In this document: one piece after another, positions 9,201 to 17,363 of the stretch
Layout: the number at the start of each line of letters is the position of its first letter
Numbering within the stretch: position 1 is the first letter of the stretch
Assembly (NCBI GenBank): GCA_035388225.1
Contig: DAOOPM010000007.1
Location: 1-64,000, forward strand
DNA length: 64,000 bases
DNA from: SB25 sp029560875
GTDB taxonomy: Bacteria; Bacteroidota; Bacteroidia; Bacteroidales; Tenuifilaceae
Reading direction: 5' to 3'
Notes under the pieces: model-generated
The model's input: only the letters and a program-made list of their open reading frames with translations
Told to the model about the DNA's origin: nothing
Database searches by the model: none
Made by a program: the position numbers and the translations under genes

Positions 9201-10022
9201 ATGATTGTTTACCCAAATGCAAAAATTAATATCGGGTTGAATATTGTGGAACGCCGCAACGATGGTTATCACAACATATCTACTTTGTTTTATCCAGTAA
9301 AAGAACTAAAAGATATTCTGGAGATTACCATTGATGATTCCCTGCGAGAGCCATTAACCTTTACTCAAACAGGTATTCAACTTGACTGCTCACCTGAAAA
9401 TAACCTTTGCATAAAAGCGTATAATTTGATAAACAGCATACAACCACTACCCACAATGCGAATGCATTTGCATAAACTAATTCCAACGGGTGCTGGACTA
9501 GGAGGTGGTTCGGCTGATGGGGCTTTTGCTCTAAAAGTAATTAACGAACTAGCAGGGAATCCTATAGACAACGAGCAATTAATGAATTTAGCCCTAGAAC
9601 TTGGAAGCGATTGCCCTTTCTTTATCCTAAACATCCCCTGTATTGGACGTGGACGTGGCGAAATTCTTGAACCATTTGAATTATCGCTCAATGGCTACTA
9701 CATACTACTAATTAATCCAGGCATACATATTAACACAGGTAAAGCATATATGCAATCAACTCCAAAGCCTTGGGAAACTAATCTTGAAACATTATTAAAA
9801 ACGGATATTGCCAACTGGCCAAATAAGGTAAAGAATGATTTTGAGGAAGCAGTGTTTTCTCAAAATCCAACAATTTCTTCTATAAAAAATTGGATGTATG
9901 AACAAGGCGCTACATATGCGGCCATGTCGGGGAGTGGTTCTACTGTTTATGGAATTTTTAATAAAATTCCTGTTATCGACAATAGAATGAGTAACTATTT
10001 CTCCAAGATTGTACTGCTATAA
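9201..10022 (+). CDS. ispE: 4-diphosphocytidyl-2-C-methyl-D-erythritol kinase
   Basis: A GHMP-family kinase of the non-mevalonate (MEP) isoprenoid pathway that phosphorylates CDP-methylerythritol. Its 273 residues begin with the substrate-site motif PNAKINIGLNI (5-15). The ATP-binding glycine-rich motif PTGAGLGGGSAD lies at 95-106, and the C-terminal GHMP motif AMSGSGSTVYGIF is present. Length is typical. The gene is transcribed alone between divergent and convergent neighbours and ends in a strong bidirectional hairpin. Presence of IspE shows that the host makes isoprenoids, including the menaquinone tail, by the MEP route. Confidence 0.95.
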   Translation: MIVYPNAKINIGLNIVERRNDGYHNISTLFYPVKELKDILEITIDDSLREPLTFTQTGIQLDCSPENNLCIKAYNLINSIQPLPTMRMHLHKLIPTGAGLGGGSADGAFALKVINELAGNPIDNEQLMNLALELGSDCPFFILNIPCIGRGRGEILEPFELSLNGYYILLINPGIHINTGKAYMQSTPKPWETNLETLLKTDIANWPNKVKNDFEEAVFSQNPTISSIKNWMYEQGATYAAMSGSGSTVYGIFNKIPVIDNRMSNYFSKIVLL

Positions 10023-10062
10023 ATAGTAAAGGGAATCTGTTCGATTCCCTTTACTATTTTTA
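10021..10062. terminator. Bidirectional terminator between ispE and the biotin carrier gene
   Basis: A perfect 17-bp stem (10021-10037 pairing with 10043-10059) with a 5-base loop overlaps the ispE stop codon. A and T runs on the two sides allow it to stop transcription in both directions. Confidence 0.9.
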
Positions 10063-10071
10063 TGGTATTAT

Positions 10072-10305
10072 CTATTCAAGAACCACCATTATAAAACCCT
10101 TACAAACTCTATCGCCAGATTTTACATTAACCTCTTTAACTTTAGAATTCACTGGGGCTAAAATTCTGTTATGCATCTTCATGGCATCCAGAATTACGAG
10201 AATGTCACCTTGTTTCACCTCTTGTCCAACCTTAACCTTAACGTCAACAATTGTTCCAGGGATGAAAGCCGTTAACACTTTATTATCAAGTCTGCTTAAT
10301 GACAT
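10072..10305 (-). CDS. Biotin carboxyl carrier protein (single biotinyl domain)
   Basis: A 77-residue protein that is little more than one biotinyl/lipoyl domain. The motif DAMKMH (40-45) places the biotin on Lys43. It carries the carboxyl group for the carboxyltransferase encoded 65 bp upstream. Most biotin carriers of methylmalonyl-CoA decarboxylases have a longer Pro/Ala-rich linker before this domain; here the linker is absent. It is the second and last gene of the pair. Confidence 0.88.
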   Translation of the reverse strand: MSLSRLDNKVLTAFIPGTIVDVKVKVGQEVKQGDILVILDAMKMHNRILAPVNSKVKEVNVKSGDRVCKGFIMVVLE

Positions 10306-10370
10306 ATTAAATTTGGTTTAGAAGATTCGTTAGTTAATAATTGCTTTATTAAAACCACTTTTTCTAATTT

Positions 10371-11915
10371 CTAGAATGGTGGAATTCCGTGCTTTTTGAA
10401 TGGACGGTCGGCTACCTTGGTACTCGACACTTCCAAAGCGTGAAGCAGTAACTTACGGGTTTCCTCTGGTTCAATTACAGTATCAATATACCCTTTAGCC
10501 GCAGCAACATAAGGATTTGCAAATTTCTCCTTATACTCCTCAACCTTTTTACGACGCATCTCATCAGGGTTTTCGGCTTCGGTAATTTCCTTACGGAAGA
10601 TGATGTTTGCAGCTCCCTCTGGGCCCATAACAGCAATCTCAGCACCTGGCCAAGCAAATACAAAATCGGCACGTAAGTGACGGGAACTCATTGCAATGTA
10701 GCCTCCACCATATGCTTTGCGCAGAATAACTGTCATTTTTGGTACAGATGCTTCGCTATAAGCATAAAGTAATTTTGCTCCGTGACGAATAACACCAGCA
10801 TGCTCTTGGTCAATACCCGGTAGGTAACCTGGTAGGTCAACCAACGTACATAGAGGAATATTGAATGCATCGCAGTAACGTATAAAGCGCGCAGCCTTAT
10901 CGGAACTATCAACATCAAGTACACCGGCCATTACCATAGGTTGGTTAGCTACAAAACCAACAGTTTCGCCATTCAAACGACCAAAACCGATAACAATGTT
11001 GCCTGCCCACATCTCTTGAATCTCGAAGAAATCGGAATCATCAACAATTGCACGGATAACATTACGAACATCGTATGGCTGCTTAGAATCACCAGGTACA
11101 ATTTCATTAATGTTAAATACCGATTTTGGATCTTTTGGCTCAAACCTACGAGCTTTACGAGTATTATTCCAAGGAATGAAAGTAATCAGTTTCTTTATTT
11201 GCTCAAAACATTCAAACTCACTTTCAGAGTAGAAGTGTGCATTACCTGTAATCATGGCATGAACTTTTGCGCCGCCAAGATCTTCCTGAGAAATCTCCTC
11301 ACCAAGAACAGATTTAATAACCTCAGGACCAGTAATAAACATTTTAGATATTTTATCAACCACAAACACAAAGTCGGTAAGAGCAGGTGAGTAAACTGCT
11401 CCACCAGCACAAGGTCCGAGTATCACAGAAATTTGAGGGATAATACCGCTTGAAAGCGTATTACGCCAGAAAATCTCGCCATAACCAGCCAAGGAGTTAA
11501 CCCCCTCTTGAATACGAGCACCACCTGAATCGTTAATTCCAATCAACGGAATTCTCATGCGAAGCGCATAATCCATAATCTTAGTGATCTTGCGGGCATG
11601 CATAAATCCCAGAGAACCGCCGGCCACTGTAAAATCCTGAGCAAAAACAGCAACAGGAGCACCATAAATCGATCCTGTTCCAATAATAACACCATCGCCA
11701 TGAAGTGTTTTCCCGTCCATCCCAAAGTCACGGGCTTCATGCTCAACGAACATATCGTACTCATTGAACGAGTCCTCGTCGAGTAGCGCAATAATACGTT
11801 CACGGGCAGTTAACTTACCCATAGCTACCTGTTTTGCTACGGCTTGTTCTCCTCCACCCTGAAGAACCTCCTCTTTACGCTTTTTTAACTCTTCAATCTT
11901 GTTTTTTAAAGGCAT
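10371..11915 (-). CDS. Acyl-CoA carboxyltransferase (methylmalonyl-CoA decarboxylase alpha / propionyl-CoA carboxylase beta)
   Basis: A 514-residue carboxyltransferase of the propionyl-CoA carboxylase beta / MmdA family. It has the paired crotonase-like domains: an N-terminal half with the acyl-CoA site (INDSGGARIQEGV) and a C-terminal half with VDLPGYLPG and AYGGGYIAMSS. It moves a carboxyl group between biotin and propionyl-CoA, a step of propionate formation in many anaerobic Bacteroidota. The neighbour is a biotin carrier, but neither a sodium-pump beta subunit nor a biotin carboxylase is in this window. Decarboxylase and carboxylase roles therefore cannot be separated. Confidence 0.88.
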   Translation of the reverse strand: MPLKNKIEELKKRKEEVLQGGGEQAVAKQVAMGKLTARERIIALLDEDSFNEYDMFVEHEARDFGMDGKTLHGDGVIIGTGSIYGAPVAVFAQDFTVAGGSLGFMHARKITKIMDYALRMRIPLIGINDSGGARIQEGVNSLAGYGEIFWRNTLSSGIIPQISVILGPCAGGAVYSPALTDFVFVVDKISKMFITGPEVIKSVLGEEISQEDLGGAKVHAMITGNAHFYSESEFECFEQIKKLITFIPWNNTRKARRFEPKDPKSVFNINEIVPGDSKQPYDVRNVIRAIVDDSDFFEIQEMWAGNIVIGFGRLNGETVGFVANQPMVMAGVLDVDSSDKAARFIRYCDAFNIPLCTLVDLPGYLPGIDQEHAGVIRHGAKLLYAYSEASVPKMTVILRKAYGGGYIAMSSRHLRADFVFAWPGAEIAVMGPEGAANIIFRKEITEAENPDEMRRKKVEEYKEKFANPYVAAAKGYIDTVIEPEETRKLLLHALEVSSTKVADRPFKKHGIPPF

Positions 11916-12003
11916 AGATTTGTTTGTTAGTTACTAATTTAATTTGCCACCAAAACTTCCTTTTAGAATTTAAAAAGAAACTGCAACATTACGAAAACAT
12001 AGC

Positions 12004-12043
12004 CAAAAATAAAAAATATTGGTGGACTTTTTACGCCCACCAA
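12004..12043 (-). terminator. Terminator after the LptF/G gene with an overlapping -7 box
   Basis: On the minus strand TTGGTGG (from 12043) pairs with CCACCAA (to 12019), followed by a T-rich run. The end of that run reads TATTTTTG (plus 12004-12011), an exact -7 match for the downstream carboxyltransferase gene. Confidence 0.6.
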
Positions 12044-12101
12044 GAACTACAAATTTGATAGTCAAATTATTAAGTTTAAAAACGACTGTTTAACGAAAAT
12101 T

Positions 12102-13178
12102 TTACTTTGGAGCCATCCTATAAAGGCCTATTGCAATAAAAGAAAAAATAATGCTGGGTAGCCAAACGGCTAGTATTGGACTTAATTGCCCGCCAATAGC
12201 AAACATTGTAGAGAATCGCATAAATAGAATATACGAGAAACTGAGCGCCATGCCCAAGCCAATATGCAAACCAATTCCCCCTCGAACTTTCCTAGATGAA
12301 AGCGAAACACCTATTAATGTAAGTATAAATGTAGAGAAAGGATCTGCTATTCGGGTGTATTTCTCAATCAATAAAGTTTCAATATTATCGGCTCCTTGGA
12401 GTTTTTGCTCAGCTATAAAGTCGTTTAACTGAAAAAAGTTCATTGTCTCGATTACATTGAGCCTTTGACTAAACTCCTTGGGTGTCACATAAATTGAGGT
12501 ATCAATACTTGTACCGCTTGTAACTCTCTCACCATTCTCAAGGTAATCCCTAATGTAATAGTTATTTACCACCCATTTCTGTTTGGTTGAATCCCACTGA
12601 GCATAATCGGAAATTAGTTTCGATTTAAGTTCGCCATCCTCAAACTTCTCCACCGATAAATTGTATGCAATTTGACTAAACGTGTTAAATGAGCGCATAT
12701 AAATAAATATGCCCGGCCTTACCTGACGGTGAATGTTGCGCTCCGTATTTTGGTATGGATTCTTAACGTATTTATTCTGAAAATCGACCCTTACAGCATT
12801 TGCAGGGGGAATAATAAAACTATTCAATGCAAAAGAAAATACCGCAATTATTGCTGCAGAAATAAAATAGGGATACATCATTCGCTTAAAACTTACTCCA
12901 CTACTTAAAATGGCAATAATCTCAGTATTATAGGCCATTTTGGATGTGAAAAATATAACTGCAATGAAGGTGAAAAGCGAACTAAACAGATTGGCAAAGT
13001 ATGGAATAAAGTTGACATAATACTTAAATATAATAGCACTCAACGGAGCACCTTTTTCCATAAAATCATCAATCTTCTCCGAAATATCAAAAATTACGGC
13101 AATCCCAACAATTAATAGAATTGCATAAAAGTAGGTGCCGATAAACTTTTTAATGATATATAAATCCAGTTTTTTCAT
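12102..13178 (-). CDS. LptF/LptG-family permease (YjgP/YjgQ)
   Basis: An inner-membrane protein of 358 residues in the lipopolysaccharide export family. Three N-terminal membrane segments (about 12-30, 50-75, 100-120), a periplasmic jellyroll region (about 125-270) and three C-terminal segments (about 275-355) give the usual LptF/G layout. These proteins pull LPS from the inner membrane with LptB and pass it toward LptA. Bacteroidota often carry two dispersed copies, so F and G are not distinguished. It follows tgt by 34 bases, a pairing common in this phylum. Confidence 0.85.
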   Translation of the reverse strand: MKKLDLYIIKKFIGTYFYAILLIVGIAVIFDISEKIDDFMEKGAPLSAIIFKYYVNFIPYFANLFSSLFTFIAVIFFTSKMAYNTEIIAILSSGVSFKRMMYPYFISAAIIAVFSFALNSFIIPPANAVRVDFQNKYVKNPYQNTERNIHRQVRPGIFIYMRSFNTFSQIAYNLSVEKFEDGELKSKLISDYAQWDSTKQKWVVNNYYIRDYLENGERVTSGTSIDTSIYVTPKEFSQRLNVIETMNFFQLNDFIAEQKLQGADNIETLLIEKYTRIADPFSTFILTLIGVSLSSRKVRGGIGLHIGLGMALSFSYILFMRFSTMFAIGGQLSPILAVWLPSIIFSFIAIGLYRMAPK

Positions 13179-13212
13179 TCAGAGATTTTGTAGAGTGCTA
13201 AATTATAATTTT

Positions 13213-14343
13213 CTATAATCGAGTCGTTATTTTTTTGACCATTCTATTTTTCCATGCCATGAAATCACCTTCAAGAATATGTTTTCGCGCTTCGCGAACC
13301 AACCAAAGGTAAAACCCTAGATTGTGAATACTGGCTATTTGAGGACCAAGCATTTCGCCCGCAATAAACATATGCCTTAGGTAGGCTTTTGAATACCTTA
13401 TATCTACAAAAGTTGCGCCAAGCGGATCGATAGGCGAAAAATCATTCTTCCACCTTTGATTTCTAATGTTGATAATCCCCTCTGAGGTAAAAATCATTCC
13501 ATTGCGGCCATTACGAGTTGGCATAACACAATCGAACATATCTACCCCGCGGGCTATTCCTTCCAGAATGTTCTCAGGAGTGCCAACCCCCATAAGGTAT
13601 CGAGGTTTATCAGTGGGTAGTATTGCATTTACAACCTCAATCATCTCGTACATCACCTCGGCTGGTTCACCAACCGACAAACCGCCAATTGCATTTCCAT
13701 CCCTATTACACTTAGCAACATTCTCAGCCGCACGTTTTCGCAAATCAGGATAAACGCATCCCTGCACAATTGGAAATAGTGTTTGGTTATAACCATACTT
13801 TGGTTCGGTTGAATCGAACCTATCAATGCAACGCTTAAGCCACTTCTCGGTTAAATCCAACGATTTACGAGCATAATCGTAATCGGCATCGCCAGGAGGG
13901 CATTCATCGAATGCCATAATAATATCTGCACCAATTGTGCGCTGTATATCCATTACACCCTCGGGTGTAAACAGATGCGATGAGCCATCGATATGCGAAC
14001 GGAACGATGCCCCATTGGCACTTAACTTACGATTATCGGCTAAGGAAAAAACTTGATAACCACCACTATCGGTCAGTATAGGTCTATCCCAAGTGGTAAA
14101 TTTATGTAATCCACCCGCTTGCTCCAGCACATCCAACCCTGGACGTAAGTATAAATGGTATGTATTGCCCAGAATTATTTGAGCATTAATATCATTCTCC
14201 AGCTCTCTATGCGAAACTCCCTTCACACTACCAACAGTTCCCACAGGCATAAAAATTGGAGTTTCAATTACTCCATGATCCGTTGTTATTACACCAGCTC
14301 TTGCCGATGAGCTGCCATCTGTTTTATGCAGTTTAAAATCCAT
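13213..14343 (-). CDS. tgt: tRNA-guanine transglycosylase
   Basis: It exchanges guanine-34 for preQ1 in tRNAs of the Asp, Asn, His and Tyr families. The 376 residues include DSGGYQVFSL (92-101, catalytic Asp92) and GVDMFDCVMPTRNGRNG (266-282, nucleophile region and tRNA contact). The zinc-site CxCxxC expected just before YSKAYLRH is absent: the segment PIDPLGATFVDIRYSKAYLRH, at 305-324 with no cysteine, replaces it. I believe related Bacteroidota enzymes share this, so the gene is probably functional. A TATCTTTG -7 box (plus 14362-14369) lies 19 bases upstream. Confidence 0.93.
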   Translation of the reverse strand: MDFKLHKTDGSSSARAGVITTDHGVIETPIFMPVGTVGSVKGVSHRELENDINAQIILGNTYHLYLRPGLDVLEQAGGLHKFTTWDRPILTDSGGYQVFSLADNRKLSANGASFRSHIDGSSHLFTPEGVMDIQRTIGADIIMAFDECPPGDADYDYARKSLDLTEKWLKRCIDRFDSTEPKYGYNQTLFPIVQGCVYPDLRKRAAENVAKCNRDGNAIGGLSVGEPAEVMYEMIEVVNAILPTDKPRYLMGVGTPENILEGIARGVDMFDCVMPTRNGRNGMIFTSEGIINIRNQRWKNDFSPIDPLGATFVDIRYSKAYLRHMFIAGEMLGPQIASIHNLGFYLWLVREARKHILEGDFMAWKNRMVKKITTRL

Positions 14344-14361
14344 CCATCAAAAATTACGGCA

Positions 14362-14369
14362 CAAAGATA
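14362..14369 (-). promoter_or_regulatory. TAnnTTTG -7 box for tgt-lptF/G
   Basis: CAAAGATA on the plus strand reads TATCTTTG on the minus strand, placing the transcript start about 10-15 bases before the tgt ATG. Confidence 0.5.
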
Positions 14370-14517
14370 ATGTAAAAATACCTTATTATTTATAGGGCAT
14401 TTTATTTGAAAAACCCCAATTGTCCCTTTGTGAGTTAAAAGTAGCTAAAGAGATTTTCTGCAAATTAAAACACATAAAGCAATGATTGTCAGTAAAATAA
14501 AATTTATTTCAAAATAA

Positions 14518-14561
14518 ACTATAACTTTTAGTTGATTAACTAAAAAATATAGTTACATTTG
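14518..14561 (+). promoter_or_regulatory. blaI promoter with a 36-bp dyad operator
   Basis: A nested dyad spans 14518-14553: outer arms ACTATA/TATAGT, inner arms TTTTAGTT/AACTAAAA, centre GATT. TTG at 14532-14534 and TACATTTG at 14554-14561 are 19 bases apart, ideal for a Bacteroidota promoter. The operator covers the -33 element. The -7 box ends 4 bases before the ATG, so the mRNA should be leaderless or nearly so. Confidence 0.7.
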
Positions 14562-14565
14562 TAAT

Positions 14566-14961
14566 ATGAAAGAGTTAACAAAAGCAGAAGAGCAAGTGAT
14601 GGATTATTTATGGAAGTTGGAAAAGGCTTTCGTAAAGGATATCCTCGATGAGTTCCCGGAACCAAAACCGGCGTACACTACTGTTTCCACCATAGTCCGA
14701 ATACTCGAGAAAAAGTGCATGGTAGGGTATACTGCCTATGGCAAAAACCATCAGTACCACCCTTTGGTAACAAAAAAGGATTACGCTCGGTTAAGTTTCC
14801 GCCATGTGCTAAGCAAGCACTTCAACAGCTCTGTTGAGCGCTTCGCCTCGTTCTTTACCTCGGATCGAGATGTGAGCCTAAGCGAGCTGGAGGAATTGAA
14901 GTTGCTGCTTGAGAAGGAAATAGAAAAACGCAAAGAGGACGAAAACAATGGAAAACACTAG
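14566..14961 (+). CDS. BlaI/MecI/CopY-family repressor
   Basis: A cytosolic winged-helix repressor of 131 residues. The motif KAEEQVMDYLWKLEKAFVKDI (start at 6) and TTVSTIVRILEKK (about 38-50) match the BlaI recognition region; the C-terminal half is the dimer and cleavage region. It overlaps the membrane-peptidase gene by 14 bp, the classic repressor-sensor pairing in which the sensor causes cleavage of the repressor. The dyad upstream is its likely operator. No beta-lactamase or PBP2a gene is adjacent, so the target is unknown. Confidence 0.9.
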   Translation: MKELTKAEEQVMDYLWKLEKAFVKDILDEFPEPKPAYTTVSTIVRILEKKCMVGYTAYGKNHQYHPLVTKKDYARLSFRHVLSKHFNSSVERFASFFTSDRDVSLSELEELKLLLEKEIEKRKEDENNGKH

Positions 14962-17209
14962 TATCTTAATTTACCTGTTAAAATCGACAGTGGCATTTAC
15001 GGCACTCTATGGGTTGTACCTTTTGCTATTCCGCAAAAATCAGCAATTCGTAATAAGCAGGTTTTACTTGGTTTTCACTATTGTTTTCGCCGCTCTATTT
15101 CCTTTCATTAAATTCGTCAGTTACAAAACAGTTGAAATTCCTGCATTTGAAACTACAATTCCTGAAATAACGGGTGTTGGACAAGGAACTAATGCTATCC
15201 AGCCCGATATTTCTTTCTGGAACTCAAACAACATTAGCAATGCGACTTTTTACCTATACCTAATAGTTAGCTCTTTAATACTACTGCGTCTGCTCTATAT
15301 GCTTATTAGGTTTGGTGTAAATCTTTCAAAACACTCCAGAGTTGAGAGGTTGTACGGTAAAAGGGTTATTGTTTCGGATTACTGGAATCAAACATTTTCG
15401 TTCTTTGGAATTATTGTGTTACCACAAAAGGATTTTCAACTAAAGGAAAACCAACTGCTAATAGAGCATGAACTTGTTCATGTTAAGCAGTACCACACGC
15501 TCGATCTGCTGCTTGCCGAGCTCTTTCAGGTTCTCCATTGGTTTAACCCTTTAGCGCACTTTATTAAAAAGGACATGCGCGAGATACACGAATTTTTGGC
15601 CGATTATTGCGTAGTAAAGGGAGGTGCAAGTAAATACGCCTACCAGCAACTGCTGCTGAACTATCTGGCCAGTTCTGTTACACCAAGGGTAGCCAATTCA
15701 TTTAGTGCTAAACTCCTAAAAAAACGATTCGCCATGATGACAACTAATAAAACACCTAAATCTGTTCTAATTAAGTACACCCTAGCAATTCCTGTGATTG
15801 CAATATTAATTGGGTTGATGTCGTTCCAAACAAAGGTTAATTACACCTACTCAACCAATATAGCTGAGGACATAATTGAACCTGTTGAAAATATTTCTCC
15901 AGCAATGGACAACATCATTATTTCAACTCCAGAAGGAACAGTAGAAAAAGATACTAAAGCCAAGGTCAATGTATCTATTGAAAGCTCGATAAATAAGGAA
16001 ATCCCTAAGAAAATAGAACTATTAAATAAAATCAACATTAAACCATTAAAATCAAAGGAAGTAAACAATATAGTTATTGTTAAATCTGAAGATTTGAAAT
16101 CGAAACTGCTCAGAATTATCAATGCAAATGAAGGAACTTATCTTAAAGATTATGTGGTTAATTCTCCTAGCAAAAATATAATGATATTGAAAAAGGGGAT
16201 AACTTACCGTTTCTACTTAGTATGGCCTTTGGAATATAAAAACATAAGCGCAGATATTATTTTATCACCAGAAAACAAAGAAAGTCTAATTGAAAATTTA
16301 AACCCAATCAAAACTTTTAAGGGAAAAGAACACTCCTACTTTGACTATTACTGCGAAAATACAGGGGCATATAACTTTAAAATAACCGATTTTTCTGCTA
16401 GCAAGTACACCATTGGTTTATGCATGCTTAAAATGGATGAATCCTTCACAAACGATAGTAAAAAAGTTGAAATAGTTGAATTTAACTCCGCTGACAAAAA
16501 GGATACATCAAAAAGAGATTATTTTGTAGTAGTTGAAGAAATGCCAAAATTCAACAATGGAGGACTCGGTAAAGCTAGAGATTATATTGCCCAAAACATA
16601 AAGTATCCTACAAATGGGATAGAAGGAAAAGTCTATGTAAACTTCGTAGTTGAAAGCAATGGCAAAGTAAGTAATGTGAAAATAATTAAATCAATAAATC
16701 CAGATATAGACAAAGAAGTAGTAAGGGTTATTGAAAATATGCCAAACTGGACTCCTGGTAAACAAAAAGGGAAAAATGTTCCTGTACAGTTCACTATTCC
16801 TGTTGTTTTCAGTTTAAACGATAAACCTAAAAGCACTGAAACCGAACAGGAAGTAATAAAATCCACAAAAGGAGAAAATTACGAACCCTTTATTGTTGTT
16901 GAACAAATGCCAAAATTCGATAATAGAGACGTTGATGCAGCCCGAGAATACATTGCAAAAAATGTAAAATACCCTGAAGTTGCTGCAAAAAATGGAATAC
17001 AGGGCAAAGTGTACGTATCATTTATTATTGAAGAGGACGGTGCTGTAAGCAATGTAAAAACTGAACGAGCTGTTGATCCGATACTCGATAAAGAAGCTAT
17101 TAGAGTAGTTGAAAGCATGCCTAAATGGACTCCTGGATATCAACGCGGGCTTGCAGTTCGGGTAAAAATTATTCTACCAGTAGGTTTTAAACTGGATGAC
17201 AAGAAATAG
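14948..17209 (+). CDS. BlaR1-like M56 membrane metallopeptidase with two TonB C-terminal domains
   Basis: A 753-residue inner-membrane sensor peptidase. Membrane segments lie near 10-27, 37-55, 100-118 and 278-296. The zinc motif HELVH is at 174-178, followed by the EIHEFLAD helix, so catalysis is cytosolic. After about 300 a periplasmic part follows: an unrecognised region to about 500, then two tandem TonB C-terminal-type domains starting near 532 and 654 (MPKFNNGG and MPKFDNRD), about 122 residues apart. The penicillin-binding domain of true BlaR1 is replaced by these. It probably senses envelope state and inactivates the partner repressor. A strong terminator follows. Confidence 0.88.
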   Translation: MENTSILIYLLKSTVAFTALYGLYLLLFRKNQQFVISRFYLVFTIVFAALFPFIKFVSYKTVEIPAFETTIPEITGVGQGTNAIQPDISFWNSNNISNATFYLYLIVSSLILLRLLYMLIRFGVNLSKHSRVERLYGKRVIVSDYWNQTFSFFGIIVLPQKDFQLKENQLLIEHELVHVKQYHTLDLLLAELFQVLHWFNPLAHFIKKDMREIHEFLADYCVVKGGASKYAYQQLLLNYLASSVTPRVANSFSAKLLKKRFAMMTTNKTPKSVLIKYTLAIPVIAILIGLMSFQTKVNYTYSTNIAEDIIEPVENISPAMDNIIISTPEGTVEKDTKAKVNVSIESSINKEIPKKIELLNKINIKPLKSKEVNNIVIVKSEDLKSKLLRIINANEGTYLKDYVVNSPSKNIMILKKGITYRFYLVWPLEYKNISADIILSPENKESLIENLNPIKTFKGKEHSYFDYYCENTGAYNFKITDFSASKYTIGLCMLKMDESFTNDSKKVEIVEFNSADKKDTSKRDYFVVVEEMPKFNNGGLGKARDYIAQNIKYPTNGIEGKVYVNFVVESNGKVSNVKIIKSINPDIDKEVVRVIENMPNWTPGKQKGKNVPVQFTIPVVFSLNDKPKSTETEQEVIKSTKGENYEPFIVVEQMPKFDNRDVDAAREYIAKNVKYPEVAAKNGIQGKVYVSFIIEEDGAVSNVKTERAVDPILDKEAIRVVESMPKWTPGYQRGLAVRVKIILPVGFKLDDKK

Positions 17210-17217
17210 CATAAACT

Positions 17218-17260
17218 AAAAATCCCTTCAACTGAATTGGCAAATTGAAGGGATTTTTTT
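17218..17260 (+). terminator. Terminator after the BlaR1-like gene
   Basis: AAAAATCCCTTCAA pairs perfectly with TTGAAGGGATTTTT across a 13-base loop and is followed by further T residues. Confidence 0.9.
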
Positions 17261-17306
17261 GACTATCTAAATCCAAACTCCCCTGTCAATGCTCACAAAA
17301 ATTTTC

Positions 17307-17339
17307 TTTTTGTAAACCCAAAAATGTTTAATATCATTG
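17307..17339 (+). promoter_or_regulatory. Promoter for the GT2-sigma-rsmG operon
   Basis: TTTTTG (17307-17312) and TATCATTG (17332-17339, one mismatch to TAnnTTTG) are 19 bases apart. This placement would put the first transcribed base near 17345 and favours GTG 17364 as the start of the glycosyltransferase. Confidence 0.45.
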
Positions 17340-17363
17340 CTTAGTATTTTTAAGCATTTTGTT

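Noticed and set aside
10941..11390. 149-codon plus-strand frame
   Set aside because: Shadow of the carboxyltransferase gene in the opposite strand; no domain or start signal.
14566..17209. Beta-lactam resistance sensor operon
   Set aside because: BlaI and M56 parts are present, but the penicillin-binding domain and any beta-lactamase are missing.
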